Positions 1-7,514 of a DNA stretch of 10,385 nucleotides are shown here, piece after piece. The DNA comes from Acanthamoeba lenticulata (Eukaryota > Discosea > Longamoebia > Acanthamoebidae), in contig NAVB01004795.1 of assembly GCA_002179805.1 (NCBI GenBank), positions 1 through 10,385 of the forward strand. The letters are read 5' to 3'. The stretch's first letter is position 1; every line of letters starts with the position of its first letter. The notes beneath the pieces are model-generated. The model saw nothing but the letters and a program-made list of their open reading frames with translations. It was not told the DNA's origin and ran no database searches. The position numbers and the translations under genes are program-made.

Positions 1-230
1 GATGCAGGTGGGGCACCTCATGTTAGCGGGCTTCCCGCAACCCTGTTAAGCAGTCACTCCGAGTGAGCATACATTTCACGTCCTCGTCCTCCGCTACTTT
101 GCCGCACCTCCGAGGCACATTTGCCAGCAGTCGCCATGTTCTCCAATCAGCAGAACAATCAAGAAGCAGGAGGCAATCAAGAAAGAAAAAGGAGAAACAG
201 AGGAAACAAATAAACAAATAAATTTTTAAT
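1..230 (+). other. Probable 3' flank of an upstream gene
   Basis: All three forward frames stop within the first 70 bases (stops near 24, 47 and 64), so any coding end here is only a few codons and cannot be assigned. From about 165 the sequence becomes purine- and then A/T-rich and carries two AATAAA hexamers (209-214 and 217-222). The same tandem arrangement occurs after the WDR26-like gene in this window. I infer the 3' untranslated end of a + strand gene lying mostly outside the window. The reverse-strand frame across 23-217 is Leu/Phe/Cys-rich with no recognisable features. Confidence 0.4.
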
Positions 231-261
231 TTTCTAAAATAACCAAAATAATTCTTGGCGA

Positions 262-293
262 TCCTGTCGGGCTTCCGCCCGGGCCCGACAGGA
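262..293. repeat. Perfect 11-bp inverted repeat upstream of the first gene
   Basis: Arms TCCTGTCGGGC (262-272) and GCCCGACAGGA (283-293) are exact reverse complements around a 10-base GC-rich spacer. It lies 64 bases before the ATG at 357, between AT-rich DNA and the coding region. The right-arm core GCCCGACAGG recurs as an exact match at 5935-5944 in another intergenic region. A DNA-binding site for a dimeric factor, or a 5' UTR hairpin, would both fit; which one is unknown. Confidence 0.6.
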
Positions 294-356
294 CCAAAAA
301 GTATGCGTGTCCACCAAGAACGAACTCCAGAGTCAGCCTAGTACACTACGGAGACA

Positions 357-797
357 ATGGAAAGGTGCAAGACGCAGGGCTGCCAAAACTTCGCTGGGAA
401 CGATGGTCAATGCAACGCTTGCCGCCGTGGAGAAAAACCTGATCCTGAGAAGCGTAAGCGGGAAGAAGAAGCAGCTGCAGCTCTGGTCAAGGAGAATAAG
501 CGCAGGAAGACGGAGAAGGAGCAAAAGTACCGCGAGAAGCAGAAGCCCTGCACCAACTGTGGCGGGAGAGAAATGCTCCAGCTCTACAACAAGGCGCCAG
601 ACAACAACTATGCAACCCTGCCCTCGGGCAAGGAAGTGGAGGGGAGCTTCCCCACGCTGCCAGGCATCACACACCACGAAGGCGTGAATATGACTGTTTG
701 CGTGGGTTGTGGACTGCTTGTTGGGTTCGACACCAACGCCGTAAAACAGGCTCTGGCTGAGGAAGAAGACGAAGAAAATGAGGATTACGAAGAATAG
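357..797 (+). CDS. Small protein with two Cys-pair (putative zinc) modules, unknown function
   Basis: Intronless frame of 146 aa from ATG 357 to TAG 795-797. The N-terminal module has C4, C9, C19 and C22 with a Gly/Phe pattern loosely resembling an A20-type zinc finger (family spacing C-x2-4-C-x11-C-x2-C; here x9 in the middle, so the match is imperfect). Residues 28-62 form a highly charged, helix-prone stretch with nuclear-localisation-like clusters (KRKR near 32, KRRK near 48). A second module pairs C65/C68 with C115/C118, like a zinc ribbon. Residues 135-146 are an acidic tail. The cysteine pairing and charge pattern argue that this is the coding strand: the opposite-strand frame (333-818) lacks an ATG start and looks like a shadow. 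A short upstream frame (ATG 303, 12 codons) precedes it. I do not recognise the family; nucleic-acid, ubiquitin or protein binding are all possible. Confidence 0.7.
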   Translation: MERCKTQGCQNFAGNDGQCNACRRGEKPDPEKRKREEEAAAALVKENKRRKTEKEQKYREKQKPCTNCGGREMLQLYNKAPDNNYATLPSGKEVEGSFPTLPGITHHEGVNMTVCVGCGLLVGFDTNAVKQALAEEEDEENEDYEE

Positions 798-1130
798 GGT
801 GCACAACGTGCAACACAAAGAAAAATAGTACCAAGGAAAAAGGCGGTTGTTCCTTTTCTTGTCGAAGAAAAAGTAGCCCCTACCAGATCAACTGTTAACT
901 GGGCGTGGTGTGCCACGCTTCTACCCGCTGCATCCAACGTTGATCAAAAGGGGCAATCCCAGCATTTCGTTTGCTTGTACATGTTTGCCTCCAAGTTTTA
1001 TTCTTTTGTGCCTGGTGACGCCAGATTTCTTGATTCAATTCACATAACCTTAATGTGATGACTTTTTTTTTTGTCTTATTCGGTTCCAACCGTTTCTTCT
1101 TTTGCTTTCCGTTTCTCCCCTGCTCCTCAG
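798..1130. other. Intergenic stretch: 3' flank of first gene and 5' region of the WD40 gene
   Basis: No gene-sized frame is supported. It contains a small perfect hairpin (GCGTGG 903-908, CCACGC 913-918), a run of about a dozen T from 1063, and a pyrimidine-rich tract (about 1084-1128) ending in CTCAG at 1126-1130. That tract looks like a 3' splice site. There is no AATAAA in this interval to end the preceding gene. No TATA-like box is evident. Confidence 0.5.
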
Positions 1131-1215
1131 GCTCATAGTGGAAGGAGAAGAAGATCGTCGGGAGCCATCACCTCCGCCGCGCAAACGAGCAAGGACATCG
1201 TCGGCCGATCCCAAC
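1131..1215 (+). other. Possible 5' coding extension of the WDR26-like gene
   Basis: The WDR26-like reading frame stays open upstream of ATG 1216 back to 1054 but has no ATG there. Bases 1131-1215 follow a good pyrimidine tract plus CAG and encode a basic, nuclear-localisation-like segment (PPPRKRARTSS). This suggests that the true start is in an unseen upstream exon and that 1131 is an acceptor needing a phase-2 donor. I tested two donor-like sites (1008, 1015) after the ATG at 981 and neither gives the right phase. Confidence 0.4.
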
Positions 1216-4057
1216 ATGCTGCGTGGGAGCGAAGGTGGTGGTGAACTTGAGGTTGCGGTGGGCGCCACGCCGCTTCCATACCCCGTGGTTCAGCGTGATG
1301 AGTACATTCGTTTGCTCATCCAAGCTCTGTGCGATCTGGGCCTCAAGTACATCCCCACACAGCAACCCATCAATCCTTTCTCCGTTTCTTGAATCTTGAG
1401 ATCTGACCTTGGGCTTCTTGTGCAGGCAAAGTGCGGATATGGTGACCAAAGAGTCCCAGCTGACCCTTCAACCGGAAGCAGCGACAAGATTTTGCGAGGG
1501 CGTCCTGCGAGGAGACTGGAAGACCGTCGAGGCCCTGCTCCCTGACCTCCTCATTGACGAAGATGACATGCCTGTGCGCGTCCACGTCACCCATCCCGGC
1601 GAGCTGCCTGTCTCCTCTGCGAGTTTCTGATGGCGGACCATATCCTCACCCTTCTTTTTCTTCTTCTTTTCTCCAGAGCGTGCTGTTTCTGATCTACGAG
1701 CAGAAGTATCTGGAGCTGCTCGAGCAGGGACGAGCGTTTGAGGCCCTCGACTGCCTGCGCAAAGAGATGTCGCCCCTCCGGCAAGACTTTGTGCGTGTTC
1801 ACCGGCTGAGCAGGTTCGTCTCCAAGAACGTTTTCTCTCTTCTCCATACATTCTTTGGCCTACTTATGCGGCCGTGCGGCGTGTACAGTCTTATGATGCT
1901 GACCGACGCCAACGAGCTGCGGCAGCGGGCCAACTGGGGCGGCGTCCAAGGCGGCTCCCGCACCAAACTTCTCGAGAAGCTCAGGAGTACGTTTCTTATG
2001 GGATCCAGTCCTATCTCTGCTCGTGTTGCGGCTCTTATTGACATGCTCTTCTTCCTTTTCTTCATGTTGTTTCAGGATACATCCCGTCGAGCACGCTGCT
2101 GCCGCCTAGACGGCTCGAGACGTTGGTTCGTCAGGCGCTCGAGTTCCAAAAGTCGCATTGCTTGTTCCACAACACGCAGGACGAGCCGCTCACCCTCTTT
2201 GAGGACCACGTCTGCACCTTGTACGCCGACTTGCTCTTTTATTTTAATTTTTATTCCATTATTTAGTTATTTTCAGAACAATTCTAATCGGGCAAGCGAT
2301 GCAGGGACCGGATGCCGAGGAATATCAAGCACGTGCTCACCGCGCACACGGACGAGGTGTGGTTTGTGCAGTTTTCCCACAATGGCCAGTTCCTGGCCTC
2401 GGCCTCACGAGACAAGACTGCCATTATCTGGCACCTGCAAGACGGCGTACCTTGCATCCCTTCTCCCTGAGCTTTACTCATTTATGCTTTGATTTATTTT
2501 AGTTTGTTGATTTTATGATCCCGTCGCACAGGCGGTGGAGCCCCTTCACGTCCTGACTGGGCACAACAAGGAAACTTCCTATTTGGCCTGGAGCCCGTCG
2601 GACGACTACCTGGTGACCGCCGGCGGCGACAACGTCGTGCGGGTGTGGAACACCACCACCGGTGCGATTATGAGCGAGTGCGCTAAGCACACGAACGCCG
2701 TGACCACGGTAGCCTGGATGCCTGACGGCCGGCACTTTGTCTCGGGAGGGCTCGACAAGAGGATCATCATGTGGGTACGGACGCGACGCCCTTCCTTTCC
2801 CTCGTGTGCGCTGTTGATGGTGTCGACAGAGCACCGACTGATTGCACGCTCGCACACGTCTATGCAGGACCTGCATGGGAAAGAGGTCCACGTGTGGAAC
2901 TTTGCGCGCTCGCAGATCAACGATCTAGCAGTCTCGCCCGACGGCCAGTGGCTCTACGTCGTCACCCAGGAGAAGCGCATTTGCCTCTTTGATATTCAGA
3001 AGGGCGAGCAACAGGGGTACCCGTCCACCCACTGTCCCTTCACTGCTCCGCCACCTCCCGACAAGGACCTCACCACTGCTTGCCTTCTTGGCCTCCTGCC
3101 CCCTCCCCAACCAAAGGTTGGACGAGACCGAGGCGATCACATCCCTGTCCATATCCGACGATGGCAAGCACCTCCTGGTCAATGTCGCCGCGCAGGAGGT
3201 CCACCTGTGGGACCTGGCCTCCCGCAGCCTCCTCCAGAAGTTCAGGTAGCCCTTCTTTTCTTTTGGTCTTTCAATCTTACATTTTTTTAATATTAATAAT
3301 TATTATATCAATAAATTTCTTTACTCCACTCCTTGCAGCGGGCACAAGCAGAGCCGTTTCGTCATTCGATCGTGCTTTGGAGGCGTGGACCAGGCGTTCA
3401 TCGCGTCCGGCAGCGAAGGTTCGTTTTTACTTTATTTTAGTTTATTTCTTCTTTGCACGGCCTGATGTAGTACCGCACATGTGCAGACAACAACGTGTAT
3501 GTGTGGAACCGTGAGCGGGGCACCCTGCTGGCCACCCTGTCCGGCCATACGGCGACAGTCAACTCCATTGCGTGGAACCCAAGGAACCCGCACCAGCTTG
3601 CAAGCGCCTCTGACGATCACACCATTCGAATCTGGGTAACCCCACGGACCTCCATCTCATGAGCGAGACCCGCTCCTTTGCCGCACATGTGCTCATGCTG
3701 TTCTCGTCGTTGTCGTTGTTGATGATGGATTTGTGGCCATCGCAGGAGTCAGAGTATGGCGAGTCGCATCGGCACGGGACGAAGAAGAGGAAGGCGCACG
3801 CCGGCCACGAGGCCAACGGCAGTTCGAGCTCGACGGCGTCGGCGGGATCAACCAATGGCGCCGGGAAGAACGGCCGGAAGGGGACAGGCACACCCGTGAC
3901 GGAGAAGGAAAGGCTCGACGAGGACGAGGAGGATGAAGACGAGGACGACGCAACCGCGCCTACGCCCATGAACATCGCTCGCGATCAGGACGAAGACGAT
4001 GATGATGATGATGACGACGTCGAGGACGAGGATTGCGGCCAGCTGCCGCACGACTAG
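1216..4057 (+). CDS. WDR26/Gid7-like subunit of the GID/CTLH E3 ubiquitin ligase (12 exons)
   Basis: In animals, plants and yeast this family is a scaffold/receptor subunit of the GID/CTLH ubiquitin ligase. Exons: 1216-1346, 1426-1573, 1677-1813, 1889-1986, 2076-2220, 2305-2446, 2532-2774, 2868-3016, 3117-3245, 3339-3418, 3487-3635, 3746-4057. All phases match and give 620 aa. Order: LisH (about 28-54, DEYIRLLIQAL), CTLH (about 55-112, ending FLIYEQKYLELLE), a linker with the family LPPRRLETLVRQA stretch (179-192), then WD40 blades over 228-517 with repeated GH and W-D/N endings, e.g. GHTATVNSIAWNP (487-499). After the last blade comes a lineage-specific tail with a basic cluster (KKRK, 530-533) and two acidic blocks (574-586, 598-613). 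The start is uncertain (possible upstream exon), and donor 1574 is the least certain junction. It ends tail-to-tail with the minus-strand gene, 165 bases apart. Family assignment is strong; complex membership is inferred. Confidence 0.9.
3914..4033 (+). repeat. Low-complexity GAN-codon tract encoding the acidic tail
   Basis: Two blocks of GAC/GAG/GAT codons (about 3914-3952 and 3986-4033), including five consecutive GAT triplets at 3998-4012, encode the Asp/Glu-rich C-terminus of the WDR26-like protein. Triplet repeats like this are prone to length changes between strains while keeping frame. Confidence 0.75.
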
Positions 4058-4136
4058 GCGGCCGGTCTCCTCTGTCTCTCTCTTTTCCTCCCTTGCTTGC
4101 CGTGTGGCGAATGGCGTGTGTGTATGTGCGTGTAAA

Positions 4137-4166
4137 TACAAATAAATAAATAAACAAATAAATAAA
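4137..4166 (+). terminator. Tandem AATAAA poly(A) signals of the WDR26-like gene
   Basis: About 80 bases after the stop at 4055-4057, overlapping AAATAAATAAA-type units repeat through 4166. This is the expected position for a cleavage and polyadenylation signal in a compact protist gene. The reverse strand has no AATAAA in 4058-4222, so the convergent minus-strand gene must use another signal. Confidence 0.65.
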
Positions 4167-4222
4167 CTCTTGCGTCTTGTCAAGTGGAAGGGTGGGTGAA
4201 GCTGGTTGATCAGCAGATGCGC

Positions 4223-5779
4223 TCACGATCTGTCGGTAGGTGAAGAAGGGGTGTTGTTGTTGTCCGTGATGATCCCAGAACTTCGAACCGCATGCAGGAG
4301 GTTGTACAACCCGATCACCCAGTGGTCTATTGGGTTGGGCGCTTGGCGGTGGTAGTGGAGGCAGTCCGCGTTCGACGGAGGCGAAAAGAACTGAGAAACG
4401 TGCAGGTCGCCTCGGTACTGGGTCATGTTAGCCACGTCGAGGTAGAAGACGCTTGCATTGGCGAACTCCTTCTCGATCATCCTCGCCACCAACCTATTCT
4501 GCCTCGGGAAGTGGGACCATTGCAAGGGCAGAGAGTAAGAGTCCTGCGGCACGGTCAAGGGAGCAGTGATTTTGCTGCAGTTGGTGTGGCCAACCGGAGT
4601 GTCGCGCCAGACGATGAGAGCCTCCGGGTGTGCGTTGGAATACCATCGAATAGCTCGCCTAGCCCTGCGCAGTAAGTCCACGTCGCGCTTGTAGTGCGCG
4701 CCCCAGTTGATAACGATGAGACCAGGCGTGATGCTGTGATTGCGAGCCCACTCAGAGAACTCATCGATCCCAAGGATGCGGTCTCCCTCGCTCCCGACTG
4801 CTGGGAGGCGTTTGTTGGGACATACTGGCGTGCCGTCGCGATGCAATCGAGGCTTGCCGCCAGGATGGAGGCATACGTCGCTGATTCTCTTGCGCTTGAT
4901 CTCATTTGCCATACGGATGTAGCCACAGACATAGTTGAGCAGAATATGTATTCGAGCTGGACGCCACTGCTCACAGATCGTGATGTTGGAGTAGATGGGT
5001 CGCAATGGCTTGTGAACGGGAAAGTTTGTGGTATTGACTCCCGGTGGCCGTTGCTGCACCATGTTGATCATGCTGTCCAGAAAATAGTCTGAAAGCGAGT
5101 CGCCAATGAGGAACACGTCCATTCCTCCAAGTAATCGGCAGAAGTCCTCCCGGTCGAACTCGTAGAAGGGAAAACAAGCGCATTCGCCTTGGTCGAAGGT
5201 CACCCACGTGAAGTTGTCCATGTCCGTCATATGCACCGGCCCTGAATAGTAGCGATGCTGGCTGTGGTGGTGGATCATGGTGTCGTTGAGACGGTGCCAC
5301 CGGCCATGGGTCCAACAGCGCTGCCACGTGCGCCACATGCTCGCCACCGAGCTCCATCTACCACGATGAAGACGGCAATTTGATGAAGTTGGCGAAGTCT
5401 TTCCTCTCACGACTGTTGAACAATGCCCGTCGGATGGAGCGCTGGAATGACCACATGAGGCTTGTGCCTGTCGCTCCAGAGTGGACGATGGAATAGCGGT
5501 GGCGCTTGACACAAGAGTGCTGCGCGAAGACTCCGCAAGAACACTGAACAATTCCATATCCAGAGAACGCTCAGTTGGCATATCTTGTTGAATCGGTGGT
5601 TGAGTTTTTGTTGTTGACGCGCCATCTTCAGGGGTAAAGAGAAATGAACCGAGTGGGTTCGTCCACTCCAGCACTGTGAACTCACACAACAAGGACCAAA
5701 CTACAACAACCAATAACACCGCCACCCACTTTGGCAGCCATCCTCTGCACCACCTACTAGCCACCGCGGAGCACCTCAT
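4223..5779 (-). CDS. Type II membrane SGNH/PC-esterase-like protein (TBL/DUF231-like)
   Basis: Intronless, 518 aa from the first in-frame ATG (5777-5779). The frame opens further upstream only from a GTG (5824), which is probably outside the transcript given the TATA-like box at 5837-5850. A short cytoplasmic N-terminus precedes one hydrophobic segment (about 18-32), a Ser/Thr-rich stem, then the domain starting at C155 with a C-THGRW motif. The GDSL motif is at 226-229 (nucleophile S228), NWGAHY at 358-363, WRDTP at 391-395, and the D-x-x-H pair at D472/H475 supplies the other catalytic residues. Eight N-glycosylation sequons (N165, 189, 249, 265, 347, 400, 441, 451) fit a luminal or extracellular domain. 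PC-esterase/TBL proteins add or remove acyl groups, often O-acetyl on polysaccharides; the substrate here is unknown. Codons are less GC3-biased than in the transporter gene. Family confidence is good; activity is inferred. Confidence 0.8.
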   Translation of the reverse strand: MRCSAVASRWCRGWLPKWVAVLLVVVVWSLLCEFTVLEWTNPLGSFLFTPEDGASTTKTQPPIQQDMPTERSLDMELFSVLAESSRSTLVSSATAIPSSTLERQAQASCGHSSAPSDGHCSTVVRGKTSPTSSNCRLHRGRWSSVASMWRTWQRCWTHGRWHRLNDTMIHHHSQHRYYSGPVHMTDMDNFTWVTFDQGECACFPFYEFDREDFCRLLGGMDVFLIGDSLSDYFLDSMINMVQQRPPGVNTTNFPVHKPLRPIYSNITICEQWRPARIHILLNYVCGYIRMANEIKRKRISDVCLHPGGKPRLHRDGTPVCPNKRLPAVGSEGDRILGIDEFSEWARNHSITPGLIVINWGAHYKRDVDLLRRARRAIRWYSNAHPEALIVWRDTPVGHTNCSKITAPLTVPQDSYSLPLQWSHFPRQNRLVARMIEKEFANASVFYLDVANMTQYRGDLHVSQFFSPPSNADCLHYHRQAPNPIDHWVIGLYNLLHAVRSSGIITDNNNTPSSPTDRS

Positions 5780-5836
5780 CCAGCCTAATGCAGATGAAAG
5801 CAAACCGCGCCCTTTTTTGGACACTTAAACAAAGAA

Positions 5837-5850
5837 GGATATATATTAAA
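5837..5850 (-). promoter_or_regulatory. TATA-like box of the PC-esterase-like gene
   Basis: On the minus strand, TTTAATATATATCC lies 58-71 bases before ATG 5779. This closely matches the TATA-to-ATG distance of the divergent gene at 6225. It places transcription start near 5810-5820, which supports ATG 5779 over the upstream GTG. Confidence 0.5.
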
Positions 5851-5870
5851 AACAGAATATTTGCTGATCG

Positions 5871-5962
5871 CCCTCCCGTCGAAAAGCCGACAGGACCTGA
5901 CTGTCCGGCTGAGAACGCAGCCAAGAGTTGACGAGCCCGACAGGGAGGAAGAGTTAGACAGG
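5871..5962. promoter_or_regulatory. Cluster of GACAGG motifs between divergent genes
   Basis: GACAGG occurs at 5889-5894, 5939-5944 and 5957-5962, and a reverse-strand GACAG (read as CTGTC) at 5900-5904. The copy at 5935-5944 reads GCCCGACAGG, identical to one arm of the inverted repeat at 262-293. CCTCCCGTCG (5873-5882) and CGACAGGGAGG (5938-5948) also form a near-palindrome differing by one extra base. The cluster is upstream of both TATA-like boxes, so a shared control element is plausible but unproven. Confidence 0.4.
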
Positions 5963-6153
5963 AGAGCCTCGTATTGGCCGCAATGGCGGGCACTTTGCTG
6001 TATGCGGGCTCTTTTCGGTGCCTTGGAGAGCCCAGGCGGGAGGCCAATTCGTCAGTCGAGGCCGACTAAGACGATGGCGCGTGGATGACCAGCACGAGAA
6101 ATGCAGGAGGTAAAGCGACGACCTCTGGCCCGATGCGCTGGTCCTCTGCTTGC

Positions 6154-6160
6154 TTTATAA
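6154..6160 (+). promoter_or_regulatory. TATA box of the ependymin-like gene
   Basis: TTTATAA lies 65-71 bases before ATG 6225. A start of transcription near 6185-6190 would leave a 5' UTR of about 35-40 nt rich in A and C, ending CACAACAACATG, a favourable eukaryotic start context. Confidence 0.65.
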
Positions 6161-6224
6161 GAGCACTCGAGACTGGCGTATTCTACACAACACGCTTACA
6201 CATTGCAAACAACCCCACAACAAC

Positions 6225-7158
6225 ATGAAGTTCGTCTTGGCCCTGTGCCTCTTCTTGGCGGTTCTGGTCGCTATTTCCACTGCTGAACGCTACTGCTCCA
6301 ACCCTGATGCTCCCAAGGTACTTCAACAAGAAGAGCGTGGTGATGACCCATCTAACCGCCCCCACATTTAACAGTGGCCTGCGATGTTCTCGGCCACAGT
6401 CGAATGGAGGTCGAACCATCACCCTCACCACTCCTTCTTCCGCCTCTTCTGGGATGAAAAGAACAACAGGTGCGTGCTCTTTCTTCTTGCGCCGTCACCA
6501 CAACAAGAGTTTAACGCAACTGTGCGTCGATTTGGCCAGGGCTCGCTCCGGCGGGATGATCAAGTGGAAGGGCAAGCACTACAAGATGGAGGCCATCTAC
6601 AACGGCCAGAAGGAGGTCGCGCAGTACGTCTTCTACGATCGGGACCAGGTGAAGTGCTTCGTCAAGGACCTCAAGAACAAGACCATCTCTGGCCTGGACC
6701 TGCACGACGCCGACTTCCAAGGTGCCCATCACCCCAGGGTTGGTGAGGCACAGGTTGCTTACATCGATGACACTCGCGCAGGGACGGCGATCGTCGAGTA
6801 CCACCCGGTCTACCACTGGGAGAAGACCTTCGAAAAGGGGAAGATGCACGCCCACGTCAGGGTGTACGACACCCAGGAGGATCGTGAGCTCAAGAAGCTG
6901 GGCTACTACCTCCTCGACCACGACAAGGCCGGGACCATGTACGAATAGCTTTCCTCTCTTGTCCTTCATCTTGTGGTTGCTGACAACAATGTCAATCATC
7001 CAACGTTGTGCAGGACGTTCCATGAGGTCAACTACGGGCCGCAAGCAGACTCCCTCTTCAAGCTTCCCAAGCTAGTCGAGGACCAATGCAACGAAAAGCT
7101 GGACATCAACACCGACTTCCTTGACCTCCAAGACCCGTTGCTGTTCTTCCACGTGTGA
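6225..7158 (+). CDS. Secreted ependymin-related-like protein (4 exons)
   Basis: Exons 6225-6317, 6375-6469, 6540-6938 and 7014-7158 give 243 aa with all phases matched. Residues 1-20 are a classic signal peptide (MKFVLALCLFLAVLVAISTA). The mature chain starts with a Cys-x-x-Pro region followed by KW, as in ependymin-related proteins. A YDxxxR-like FWDEKNNR, a central YVFYDRDQVKC and a C-terminal LFKLPKLVEDQC correspond to the family's Tyr-rich middle, its conserved Cys and its final F-x-x-P...C segment. Ependymin-related proteins are secreted or lysosomal ligand-binding proteins with a beta-sandwich fold; the role in a protist is unknown. The acceptor of intron 2 has an in-frame alternative (6509), adding ten residues including a Cys. 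Apart from the signal peptide, the family call rests on remembered motif order and is moderate. Confidence 0.7.
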
Positions 7159-7177
7159 GAAGGAGTCCACGCACCTC

Positions 7178-7183
7178 AATAAA
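7178..7183 (+). terminator. AATAAA poly(A) signal of the ependymin-like gene
   Basis: The hexamer lies 20 bases after the stop codon at 7156-7158 and is followed by an AT-rich tract (7199-7216). The 3' UTR is therefore very short. Confidence 0.65.
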
Positions 7184-7514
7184 CAACAGACAAGGACTTT
7201 AAAATTAATTTTTATTGTGCACTTTTCGTCAGAATTTAGCTGAGCTTCCGATGTCCGATAATCATCCAATCAGCGTTTTAGACAAGAAGCAAACAGAAGC
7301 AGACTTCAACGAGAAGAAGAAGGGTCAAGCATGTCAACGGGGAATTCAGAATTCCTCAAAGCCACCAACTCCCCCACAAGGGCCTAGTAGGTGCTACCAC
7401 ACCACTCGCCCACGAACAACATCATTCACGCGGCATCCCTTCGTTCAAACGCGGGACGAAGAAGGGATCCGGAGCAGAAAGGAGGAAGAAGAAGAAGAGG
7501 AGGAAAGTCAAAAG
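7184..7514 (+). other. 5' region of the transporter gene
   Basis: The transporter frame is open upstream of ATG 7515 and contains another in-frame ATG at 7251, which would add 88 residues, mostly low-complexity (a Glu run at 7482-7505). Codon third positions in this stretch are mixed, whereas from 7515 on they are strongly G/C. I therefore treat it as promoter and 5' UTR. A TTTAAAA at 7198-7204 is only about 50 bases before 7251 and leaves some doubt. Confidence 0.45.

Noticed and set aside
333..818. 161-codon reverse-strand frame opposite the first gene
   Set aside because: It has no ATG start (TTG), and its Leu/Phe-rich composition is what antisense of Lys/Glu-rich coding produces; the + strand has an ATG and paired cysteines.
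1554..2492. 312-codon + strand frame
   Set aside because: Only 1677-1813 plus 1889-1986 belong to the WDR26-like protein; the rest reads through introns and out-of-frame exons.
5780..5824. Upstream GTG start adding 15 residues to the PC-esterase-like protein
   Set aside because: GTG starts are rare in nuclear genes, and the TATA-like box at 5837-5850 would place transcription start at or downstream of it.
6511..7044. 177-codon reverse-strand frame opposite the ependymin-like gene
   Set aside because: Val/Leu-rich antisense shadow that crosses the intron at 6939-7013 and has no recognisable motif.
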